From Deltaproteobacteria bacterium (GTDB lineage: Bacteria > Myxococcota_A > Polyangia > Polyangiales > Houyiibacteriaceae), in NCBI GenBank assembly GCA_003647035.1, contig QMMB01000118.1:1-8653 (forward strand): 8,653 nt of DNA, in the 5' to 3' direction. This document shows, piece by piece, positions 1 through 5,433 of this stretch. The notes beneath the pieces are model-generated. The model saw only the letters and a program-made list of their open reading frames with translations, had not been told where the DNA came from and searched no databases. The position numbers and the translations under genes were made by a program. Each line of letters begins with the position of its first letter. The stretch's first letter is position 1.

Positions 1-1
1 A

Positions 2-1051
2 TCAGTTACGCTCCCGCTCTTTGCGCAAAGCCAGGCCGATACTCACCACTGCCTGTGATGCGCGGCCCTGCAGATCCGCAAGCGCCGCCTCGTCCACGTC
101 AGCCACTCGAGTGGGGTCGAGCAACTCGACCGACACCTGAGCCCGTTCCTGGAGGATATCGAGCAGTGATTGGATGTTTGCCGTCCCACCCGACAGACAG
201 ATGCGGCTCAAGTCGCGGTCCCCGCTGGTCGCTAGGTAGAAGTCGAGCGACCGCTGAATTTCGCCCGCGAGTTGATCGACTGCCTGATTCACGATTTCGG
301 GCACCTCTCGCGGTACGATGCCGCGCCCTTCGCCTCCGCATTTGTACGCTTCGGCCTCGTCTCGGCCGACGCCGAGCTGCCTCTGAATCTCTTCAGTAAT
401 GGCGTTGCCCCCGTTGGCGATGTCGCGTGTGAAAGCGGTCGTGCCATCTGCGAGGATATTCACGGTCGTCGTGGACGCCCCGCAGTGCACCAGTACCGTG
501 GTTTCGTCTTCCGCGGCCGCGCCGTAGCCTGCCTCGAACACGTTTTGCACGGTGAAGGCGTCCAAATCTACAACCATGGGCCGAAGTCGAGCTTCCATCG
601 CCAGGTTCGTGAGATCGGTGATTTCTTCCTTCTTGGCAGCCACGAGGAGCACGTCCATCTGGCCGTGATCCGTGCGCTCGTGCAGCACCTCGTAGTCCAC
701 GTGCACCTCTTCCAGGTCGAACGGGATATGCTGCTCGGCTTCCCAGTTGATCTGCTCGTGAAGCTCGGCGGCCGTCATCAACGGCATCGTGATCTTCTTG
801 ATGATTACGCTGTGCCCGCTGGCCCGAAGCGCGATATTGCGGCGCTTGCTGTTGGCGAACAGCTTCTCCAGCCCGTCGACGACAGCTCCGGAGTTGATGA
901 TGTGCCCATCGACGATGGTTTCGGCGGGCAGAGGATGATATCCGAACCTGGTAATGGTTCGTGACCCCCGGCGCCCCTCTTTGATTTCACAGACTTTAAT
1001 CGAGCTCGAACCGATGTCGACGCCGATTAAGTTCTTCCCCTCGGACGGCAT
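2..1051 (-). CDS. pilM: Type IV pilus assembly protein PilM (actin-like ATPase fold)
   Basis: PilM is a cytoplasmic actin/FtsA-like protein that binds the N-terminal tail of PilN and links the inner-membrane PilN-PilO-PilP alignment complex to the pilus motor. The 349-residue product has the family's usual length and motif order: phosphate-1 loop GVDIGSSSIKV at 10-20, phosphate-2-like segment VHCGASTTTVNI at 188-199, and adenosine-binding LSGGTANIQ at 286-294. No signal peptide or membrane segment is visible, as expected. The ATG at 1051 lies 9 nt after the stop of the XRE gene. A GAGGAGGAG run overlapping that gene's last codons is the only Shine-Dalgarno-like sequence, about 12 nt away, which suggests translational coupling. 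The TGA is at 2-4, so the gene is complete; pilN should follow beyond the left edge. Oddity: the usual Asp of phosphate-2 is His189, next to Cys190. Identification is secure; ATPase competence is not shown. Confidence 0.94.
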   Translation of the reverse strand: MPSEGKNLIGVDIGSSSIKVCEIKEGRRGSRTITRFGYHPLPAETIVDGHIINSGAVVDGLEKLFANSKRRNIALRASGHSVIIKKITMPLMTAAELHEQINWEAEQHIPFDLEEVHVDYEVLHERTDHGQMDVLLVAAKKEEITDLTNLAMEARLRPMVVDLDAFTVQNVFEAGYGAAAEDETTVLVHCGASTTTVNILADGTTAFTRDIANGGNAITEEIQRQLGVGRDEAEAYKCGGEGRGIVPREVPEIVNQAVDQLAGEIQRSLDFYLATSGDRDLSRICLSGGTANIQSLLDILQERAQVSVELLDPTRVADVDEAALADLQGRASQAVVSIGLALRKERERN

Positions 1052-1060
1052 GTAGACACG

Positions 1061-1384
1061 TTACTCCTCCTCGCCGAACACACGTACCCTGTCGGCGAGC
1101 CTCAGACCCAAAGCTTCGAGAATCTTTCGTTTTGTGTCCATCCGACATCCAAAACCCTTCTCGACACGATCAATCGTCAACACCGATAGGTTCGCGCGCC
1201 GAGCCAACTCAGCTTTCGACATCATGCGTTCGATCCGAATCTTGCGAACATTGTTGGGCTTGTTGCCACCTTTCTTGTTCGCGTTGGGCTTGACAGCCCC
1301 TTCGTGCTCGCTGGTATCAGAGGCCGACGCACCCAACGTATTGGGCTTTTGCATCGCTTCGTTTGCCTCTGGTTCGTAGGTCAT
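1061..1384 (-). CDS. Small XRE-type helix-turn-helix DNA-binding protein upstream of pilM
   Basis: This is a probable transcription regulator of 107 residues. Residues 1-45 are polar and low-complexity (Asn, Lys, Gly, Glu), so probably disordered. Residues 46-107 form a compact helix-turn-helix of the XRE/Cro type, with KAELARRANLS as helix 2 plus turn and VLTIDRVEKG as the recognition helix region, then MDTKRKILEALGL. There is no sensor domain. I chose the ATG at 1384. A longer reading from a TTG at 1429 (122 aa) is possible, but it would start almost at the predicted transcription start of the promoter at 1432-1460. An internal ATG at 1354 would still keep the whole HTH. The gene ends 9 nt before pilM, so the two are very likely one transcription unit. 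Binding its own promoter is plausible but inferred. The fold is confident; the target is unknown. Confidence 0.82.
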   Translation of the reverse strand: MTYEPEANEAMQKPNTLGASASDTSEHEGAVKPNANKKGGNKPNNVRKIRIERMMSKAELARRANLSVLTIDRVEKGFGCRMDTKRKILEALGLRLADRVRVFGEEE

Positions 1385-1431
1385 GAGTTGGCTCTCTAGA
1401 GGAGCAACGCAACCCGCGTCACTCTTCAAGA

Positions 1432-1460
1432 AGGCTATGACCGAAGCACCCTAGGGTCAA
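1432..1460 (-). promoter_or_regulatory. Candidate sigma-70-type promoter for the XRE-pilM operon
   Basis: On the minus strand a TTGACC hexamer (1460-1455, 5/6 to TTGACA) is followed after exactly 17 nt by TAGCCT (1437-1432, 3/6 to TATAAT). The AT-rich tract at about 1467-1510 lies where an UP element would sit. The predicted start near 1425 leaves a leader of about 40 nt before the ATG at 1384. A second possibility further upstream is a perfect TATAAT on the minus strand (1502-1497) with TATGCA 17 nt before it (1525-1520). Either would read into the same operon. Confidence 0.4.
1448..1457. promoter_or_regulatory. Perfect 10-bp palindrome overlapping the -35 box (candidate operator)
   Basis: ACCCTAGGGT is self-complementary with no spacer and overlaps the proposed -35 hexamer of the XRE-pilM promoter by three bases. 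A two-fold symmetric site in this position is where a dimeric XRE repressor would bind. The link to the adjacent XRE gene rests only on position and symmetry. Confidence 0.35.
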
Positions 1461-1480
1461 GCAACTTAGGACAATTTATC

Positions 1481-1503
1481 GCTAACTTATATGCTAATTA
1501 TAT
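1481..1503. repeat. Tandem 11/12-bp repeat inside an AT-rich island
   Basis: GCTAACTTATAT (1481-1492) is followed directly by GCTAATTATAT (1493-1503); the copies differ by one inserted C. They sit in an AT-rich island (about 1467-1510) that stands out from the GC-rich surroundings, midway between two divergently transcribed units. It could hold paired binding sites, UP elements or overlapping promoters. The repeat is visible; the function is not. Confidence 0.5.
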
Positions 1504-1551
1504 ATAAATCATGTGAACCTGCATAGCGGAACGCAGACGTCCGCGATCGTC

Positions 1552-1567
1552 GGGCACTGCTTGTGCT
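1552..1567 (+). promoter_or_regulatory. Candidate sigma-54 (-24/-12) promoter for the LysM-DUF882 gene
   Basis: The plus strand has GG at 1553-1554 and GC at 1565-1566, separated by exactly ten bases, the invariant spacing of sigma-54 promoters. CAC follows the GG and T follows the GC, both matching the consensus TGGCACG-N4-TTGCW. Mismatches are the first T (G here), the G after CAC (T here) and one T of the -12 TT. The start would be near 1578, giving a leader of about 130 nt. GG-N10-GC arises often by chance in GC-rich DNA, so support is moderate to low. The convergent sigma-54 activator next door makes it worth listing. Confidence 0.3.
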
Positions 1568-1604
1568 CAACGCGCGAACCCACCGATTGTCAACGAGCAA
1601 ACGT

Positions 1605-1617
1605 ATCGAATTTCGAT
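1605..1617. repeat. Short inverted repeat ATCGAA-T-TTCGAT
   Basis: Two perfectly complementary 6-bp arms flank a single central T, giving a near-palindromic 13-bp site about 95 nt ahead of the LysM-DUF882 gene. It would fall in the transcribed leader if the sigma-54 element at 1552-1567 is used. It may be a protein-binding site; no family can be assigned. Confidence 0.3.
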
Positions 1618-1639
1618 GGTCGCAATGCTCGACACCGAA

Positions 1640-1674
1640 GGCAAAAAAACCGAGGTGCGCGCCGGTTAGTTGCC
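1640..1674 (-). terminator. Two-tier hairpin; terminator-like on the minus strand
   Basis: Outer arms GGCAA (1640-1644) and TTGCC (1670-1674) enclose inner arms AACCG (1648-1652) and CGGTT (1663-1667), with a 3x2 internal loop and a 10-nt apical loop. Read on the minus strand, the inner hairpin runs straight into a seven-T tract, the layout of an intrinsic terminator. It would stop transcription coming leftward, antisense to the LysM-DUF882 gene, before it reaches the XRE-pilM promoter. On the plus strand it would be a leader hairpin 36 nt before the start codon, without a U-tract. Confidence 0.45.
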
Positions 1675-1685
1675 CTGCCCCGTGA

Positions 1686-1714
1686 CTCATCAATACTCGC
1701 CACGTCGTGATGAG
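1686..1714 (+). promoter_or_regulatory. Leader hairpin that includes the start codon of the LysM-DUF882 gene
   Basis: CTCATCA (1686-1692) is perfectly complementary to TGATGAG (1708-1714), with a 15-nt loop. The right arm contains the ATG at 1710-1712, so in mRNA the start codon would be paired. No Shine-Dalgarno sequence is visible between the arms. The complementarity is plain; a role in translation control is inferred. Confidence 0.35.
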
Positions 1715-2639
1715 CTCGATTGGGGTTTGGCGTGCTGTGGCTGTGGTGTTCGTGGTCCTCCTCCTGCATGTGCCTGCATATGCGCAGCGCAAACACACCG
1801 TGCAGCAAGGCCAAACGCTGGGCGCGATCGCAAAGCGTTACCGGGTATCCGTCACCAACCTCGCGGCCGCCAATCGCTTGAAGAAGATCTCGAATCTCCG
1901 GGTGGGCCAGGTTCTGCGAATCCCGCCCAAAGGCGTGATCTACGTCTATCCGGGGCAGACCCTGACCGGGATTGCGCAGCTCAACAAAGTGTCGGTGAAA
2001 GAGCTTGCTGCGGCCAATCGACTCAAACCCGGTACCACGATCCGGGTTGGGCAGCGCCTGGAGCTGCCCGGCTACAGTGCGCATGCCAAGGCGACCAAGG
2101 CGCGCAACACGATCCTGAACGGGCTCGTCACCCTCGAACGCCCCGCCAGCCACGAGACCCTACAAGTTCGCCTTTTCGACAAGGCCGGGAAGCCGGACCC
2201 GAAGGCCCGTGCGCGCCTGGCACGCTTCCTTCGGGATCGCGACACTGAGGAAGTGAAGCGTCCGCACGCTCGACTCTTGCGAGTGCTCGCGTACCTCGCG
2301 GACCATTTCAATGGCCGGACGATTGTCGTCGTCAGCGCCTACCGCTCGCAAAACGGGGACAACAACGGGTCGAGCCGTCACGCCACCGGGGAAGCCATCG
2401 ACATCCGTGTCGAAGGCGTGCCGAACGAGGTGCTGCGCGACTATTGTCTCATGCTGACCAAAATCGGCGTCGGCTACTACCCTCGCAGTAGCTTCGTCCA
2501 CGTGGATGTCCGCTCGAAGGCCGTCTACTGGGTGGACTGGTCGCGACCGGGCGAGCCGCCTCTCTACCTGCCGCCGGGGGAGACGCCGGACAAATACGAC
2601 GCCGGGGTATCAACTGCGGTATCGCCGGATGGCCTCTAG
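1710..2639 (+). CDS. Exported two-LysM protein with DUF882/peptidase M15-type domain
   Basis: This is a probable periplasmic peptidoglycan-binding protein with a C-terminal domain related to zinc D,D-/L,D-carboxypeptidases (DUF882, YcbK-like). The 309-residue product begins with a signal peptide: hydrophobic core about residues 8-20, then AYA before Gln26. Two LysM repeats follow at about 28-72 and 76-120, then a charged linker, then the M15-like domain at about 185-290. Its zinc-site motifs are SRHATGEAID (His224, Asp231) and FVHVDV (His264, Asp266), so the metal site looks intact. The frame also opens with a GTG at 1707; I chose the ATG at 1710, and an in-frame stop at 1683-1685 rules out a longer protein. 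No ribosome-binding site is visible, and the start codon lies in a possible hairpin. The 3' end overlaps the convergent regulator by 4 bp. Catalysis is inferred. Confidence 0.92.
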   Translation: MSSIGVWRAVAVVFVVLLLHVPAYAQRKHTVQQGQTLGAIAKRYRVSVTNLAAANRLKKISNLRVGQVLRIPPKGVIYVYPGQTLTGIAQLNKVSVKELAAANRLKPGTTIRVGQRLELPGYSAHAKATKARNTILNGLVTLERPASHETLQVRLFDKAGKPDPKARARLARFLRDRDTEEVKRPHARLLRVLAYLADHFNGRTIVVVSAYRSQNGDNNGSSRHATGEAIDIRVEGVPNEVLRDYCLMLTKIGVGYYPRSSFVHVDVRSKAVYWVDWSRPGEPPLYLPPGETPDKYDAGVSTAVSPDGL

Positions 2640-5059
2640 CTCTTCGCGCCGGACGCACCCTTGCCCCGCGGAAGCTCGATGGCGTGCTCCTTGAGGCGGC
2701 GATAGAATGTCCTGCGCGCCATCCCGAGCGCGCGTGCCGCCTTCGCTCGGTTCCAGCCATGTGCGTTGAGGGTCTGTACGATGCGATCGCGCTCGGCGTC
2801 TTTGAAGTCGCGGAAGTTGTCGGCGCCGGAGCTGGTGGGCCGTAGGCTGTGACCTGTCTCGATTGCTAGCTCTTCGGCCTCGATGGTATCTCCGGCACAA
2901 AAGACCGCCGCGTTGACGAGGAGGTGCTCTAGCTCGCGGACATTGCCCGGAAAGTCGTGGGCGCTCAGTCGCTGGATCGCGCTCGGACTCAGACGCTTCT
3001 TGGGTTCGCTGTGCTCGTCCGCGATGCGACGCAGAAAATGACCGCAAAGCAGCGCAATGTCTGAACGCCGTGCCCGGAGCGGCGGCAACTCGAGCTCCAC
3101 CACGGCGAGTCGGTAATACAGATCCTCCCGCAGCGTTCCTTCTTCGATGAGGTCGCGGAGCGGCCGTTTGCTTGCGGTGACGAGGCGAACGTCGATCGAG
3201 TGCTCGTCCTCGCTGCCCACGGGTCGGACGCGTCGCTCCTGCAACACACGGAGCAAATCTAGCTGCATCCGCGGCGGCATGTCCGCGATTTCATCCAAAA
3301 ACAGTGTGCCTCCGTCGGCCTGGCGGAAGAGACCCTCCCGGGCGCGCGTGGCCCCTGTAAACGCGCCCGCGACATGACCGAACAGCTCACTCTCGAGGAG
3401 GCCGTCGGGAATCGCGCCGCAGTTGAGAGACACATACGGCCCCTCGGCGCGATGGCTGCCTCGATGGACTGCGCGCGCGACGAGCTCCTTGCCGGTGCCG
3501 CTCTCGCCAATGATCACGACCGGTACATCATTGACCGCCACGCGGTCGAGCACCTCGTACACTCTGCGCATCCCGTCGCTTGCTCCGATGAGGCCCCATC
3601 GGTCCCCCCGTGCGCTCGACGCCTGAATGCGTGCGATCTGACGCTGGGTTCGCTGCAGCGCCTCGGTCTTCCCTTGAAGTCGCTGCTCGAGGTGCTCGTT
3701 GGCCTCACGCAAGGCCCCGTTGGCGCGCTCGAGGTCGTGGTTTTGCGCTTCGATGCGTTCGAAAAGACGAGATGTTTCAATCGCTATCGCAGCTTGATCC
3801 GCGTAGGCTCGAAGCAACGACAGGTCGGTGCCCGAGAAGCGTCCGCGCGCGCTTCGATGCTCGAGATAGAGAACTCCCCAGGTTCGGCCGCGCGACTCGA
3901 TCGGCAGGCACGCCACGGACTTCAGCATCAGCTGATGGACGGACATGTAGTCCTGGACCCGCGAGTCGTGTGCCGCATCAACCGTCACGACAGGAACCCG
4001 GTCGATGAGCACGGTCTCGGCGATCGAGCGACTGAAGGCCGCCGTTTGCTCACCCAGCTCGGTCTGGGCGCCGCGAATCGTTCTCGCTTCGAGGGCTCCG
4101 TTGTCGTCCACGAGCAACACGAATCCGCGCTCTGCTCCGCTCAAGGTCAGCGCACCGTCCGTGATCGCGCTCAGAAGCTTGTCGAGATCCCGTTCGCTCG
4201 CCAGTCGTCGCAGACTGAGCAGCAAAGGAGCGAGGCCGCTCGTCGCGGCCGCTCGAGGCGCGGCCTGTTGCCTTTTCGAGGTCTTTCGAACCGCGTGCCG
4301 CGTGGCGTCACACCAGAACCCGGCCCGCAGAGGGGGCGGCAAGGAGGTAGCCATATCGTCCCAGAGCTCGACGGCGCGCACGGCCGCCTTGCGCATCCCC
4401 TCGGTGTCGTCGCAAGAGCGGCACAGCGCGCTCACATCGGCCCAAGCGTCCGCGCATATGCGCTCCGCGCCCTGCTTTCGCGCGCGCTCCGCAGTCGAGA
4501 TCAGCGCTTGCATCGAGTCGTCCGTAGAGACGCGCGCACGCAAGGCCGCAACGCTCAGAGCGTCGAGTGCCGTCTCTTGCGCGACCTGGTCGAGAAGCTG
4601 TACCGCCTCTTCCCGACGTCCGAGCTCGGCGCTCGCCCGGGCCGCGAGCAGCCGCGCTCGGCCGGCCCCGCCCGGCGCGTTCACAGCCGCCACGGCATGG
4701 CGGGATGTCAATTCCCAGTCCCCACGTGACCGTGCGACGCGCGCACGGACCATCGACACGGCGGGCCCTGCATCCTCGAAGTCGGCGATCAACGCGAGCG
4801 CCGCGTCTTCGTTGCCGCAGTAGGCTTGAAGCTCCGCACGTGTGAGTTGGCGTGCCGCAGCCAGCTCCGGCTCATTGCCGGCTTCCCACATCAGCCGAAA
4901 AGCCTCCCCGAGCTGCCCGCGCTCCACCTGACACCAGACCAAGTCAGCCTCGATGGTCTGGCGATCGCCCTGACTCGATCGCTCTGCTTCGGGACCCAGC
5001 AGAGCAGCGGACAGGGAGCTAGCCAGCTCAGCCAGGCTCAGTACGGCACGATCTGACAC
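2636..5059 (-). CDS. Sigma-54-dependent transcriptional activator (TPR-like / GAF / AAA+ / Fis HTH)
   Basis: This 807-residue protein is a bacterial enhancer-binding protein that remodels sigma-54 RNA polymerase using ATP. Residues 1 to about 260 are alpha-helical and TPR-like (ELGRREEAVQLLDQVA at 145-160). A GAF domain spans about 290-430, ending in VLYLEHRS and AIAIETSRLFERI. A coiled coil runs from about 433 to 475. The AAA+ domain covers about 488-720 with Walker A GESGTGKE (518-525), GAFTGA (565-570), Walker B GGTLFLDE (583-590) and the arginine-finger stretch REDLYYRL (644-651). A Fis-type HTH lies at about 755-790. GAFTGA and both Walker motifs are intact, so it should be active. There is no receiver or FHA domain, so input probably comes through the GAF or TPR-like parts. 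The GTG at 5059 is the only usable upstream start; GGAGG lies just 1 nt before it. The 57-codon gene 69 bp upstream may be co-transcribed. The ligand is unknown. Confidence 0.95.
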   Translation of the reverse strand: MSDRAVLSLAELASSLSAALLGPEAERSSQGDRQTIEADLVWCQVERGQLGEAFRLMWEAGNEPELAAARQLTRAELQAYCGNEDAALALIADFEDAGPAVSMVRARVARSRGDWELTSRHAVAAVNAPGGAGRARLLAARASAELGRREEAVQLLDQVAQETALDALSVAALRARVSTDDSMQALISTAERARKQGAERICADAWADVSALCRSCDDTEGMRKAAVRAVELWDDMATSLPPPLRAGFWCDATRHAVRKTSKRQQAAPRAAATSGLAPLLLSLRRLASERDLDKLLSAITDGALTLSGAERGFVLLVDDNGALEARTIRGAQTELGEQTAAFSRSIAETVLIDRVPVVTVDAAHDSRVQDYMSVHQLMLKSVACLPIESRGRTWGVLYLEHRSARGRFSGTDLSLLRAYADQAAIAIETSRLFERIEAQNHDLERANGALREANEHLEQRLQGKTEALQRTQRQIARIQASSARGDRWGLIGASDGMRRVYEVLDRVAVNDVPVVIIGESGTGKELVARAVHRGSHRAEGPYVSLNCGAIPDGLLESELFGHVAGAFTGATRAREGLFRQADGGTLFLDEIADMPPRMQLDLLRVLQERRVRPVGSEDEHSIDVRLVTASKRPLRDLIEEGTLREDLYYRLAVVELELPPLRARRSDIALLCGHFLRRIADEHSEPKKRLSPSAIQRLSAHDFPGNVRELEHLLVNAAVFCAGDTIEAEELAIETGHSLRPTSSGADNFRDFKDAERDRIVQTLNAHGWNRAKAARALGMARRTFYRRLKEHAIELPRGKGASGAKS

Positions 5060-5098
5060 ACCTCCAGTGTAGCCGATCTAGCGGCCCTCGCGGCCCCG

Positions 5099-5131
5099 GC
5101 AGGCGATCAGCAGACGATCAGCAGACGATCA
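5099..5131. repeat. Three tandem 11-bp repeats at the 3' end of the 57-codon gene
   Basis: GCAGGCGATCA (5099-5109) is followed by two identical GCAGACGATCA units (5110-5120 and 5121-5131). The last unit supplies the TGA stop (5131-5129, minus strand) of the small gene, and the others fall in the 69-bp spacer before the sigma-54 activator. Copies differ at one base at most, which suggests recent slippage duplication. The unit length is not a multiple of three and the copies lie after the stop, so copy number would not alter the protein. Confidence 0.7.
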
Positions 5132-5302
5132 CTTGCCGAGCAGATCGATGATCACGATGCCCCTGTCGGACTCCTCGTCGCGCTCCGGCGCCTTCGAGCC
5201 TTCCGGAATCGGGAGGTGAAGCTCAATCTGAGGATTCGGGCGCTCAGCCTGCTCTTCTTCCTCACGTTGACGGATTTGGTCGATGATGAAGCCTGGAAGC
5301 AT
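5129..5302 (-). CDS. Small 57-aa protein of unknown function upstream of the sigma-54 activator
   Basis: This short frame starts at ATG 5302 and stops at TGA 5131-5129. AGAGGA sits 4 nt before the ATG, a better ribosome-binding site than most genes here have. The product has a hydrophobic start (MLPGFIIDQI), a Glu-rich stretch (REEEEQAE), a proline-containing middle (PNPQIELHLPIPEG) and a hydrophobic tail (DRGIVIIDLLGK). It has no signal peptide, full membrane span, Cys or known catalytic motif. The ordered ends around a charged middle look like a real small protein rather than random frame, and resemble, from general memory only, small hypothetical proteins of myxobacteria. It lies 69 bp before the sigma-54 activator on the same strand with no clear terminator between, so co-transcription is plausible. 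Function cannot be assigned; a partner-binding or regulatory adaptor role is speculation. Confidence 0.75.
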   Translation of the reverse strand: MLPGFIIDQIRQREEEEQAERPNPQIELHLPIPEGSKAPERDEESDRGIVIIDLLGK

Positions 5303-5347
5303 TGGTTCCTCTGTCTTTAACGTAGGTCAATCTATGGGCCGCACCAA

Positions 5348-5353
5348 TATAAT
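5348..5353 (+). promoter_or_regulatory. Candidate -10 box ahead of rsmA
   Basis: A perfect TATAAT stands in the 131-bp divergent spacer between the small minus-strand gene and rsmA. The bases 17 nt upstream (GGTCAA) match TTGACA poorly, so only the -10 element is convincing. Use would give a leader of roughly 75 nt before the rsmA ATG. The rest of the spacer (5303-5433) contains the small gene's ribosome-binding site, a perfect palindrome GAAGATCTTC (5388-5397) and a 22-codon frame overlapping the rsmA start. Confidence 0.35.
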
Positions 5354-5433
5354 AACGCCTTCCCGCCTGACAATGGGTGTGACAAAAGAAGATCTTCCAT
5401 GCCTCCTGAGTACCGAAAACTCCATGATCTTGA

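Larger units (their letters stand above)
1385..1706. other. Divergent intergenic region with structured control elements and no convincing gene
   Basis: About 320 bp separate the start codons of the XRE gene (minus) and the LysM-DUF882 gene (plus). From left to right it holds the candidate minus-strand promoter and palindrome (1432-1460), the AT-rich tandem repeat (1481-1503), a GG-N10-GC element (1552-1567), a 13-bp inverted repeat ATCGAA-T-TTCGAT (1605-1617), a two-tier hairpin (1640-1674) and the left arm of a hairpin ending in the next start codon (1686-1714). The open frames in it, for example a 65-codon one on the plus strand at 1513-1710, lack a ribosome-binding site and show no family resemblance. 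I treat the region as regulatory. Confidence 0.6.

Noticed and set aside
272..964. 230-codon plus-strand frame opposite pilM
   Set aside because: Shadow of pilM; it starts and ends inside it and shows no family resemblance.
1427..1429. TTG start giving a 122-aa XRE protein
   Set aside because: It lies at the predicted transcription start, has no good Shine-Dalgarno sequence, and adds only unpatterned residues; the ATG at 1384 is preferred but not proven.
1513..1710. 65-codon plus-strand frame in the divergent intergenic region
   Set aside because: No ribosome-binding site, low-information Arg/Ser/Thr-rich product, and it runs through the hairpin and inverted repeat that better explain the region.
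3374..4729. Long plus-strand open frame (451 codons) opposite the sigma-54 activator
   Set aside because: It is fully antisense to a gene with intact AAA+, GAF and HTH motifs; its translation has no recognisable domain and is typical of the open antisense frames seen in GC-rich coding DNA.
5303..5340. Minus-strand promoter for the 57-codon gene (TTGGTG-N17-TACGTT or the TTGACC near 5329)
   Set aside because: Hexamer matches are poor or the spacing to the start codon does not work; a promoter must exist nearby but I cannot place it.
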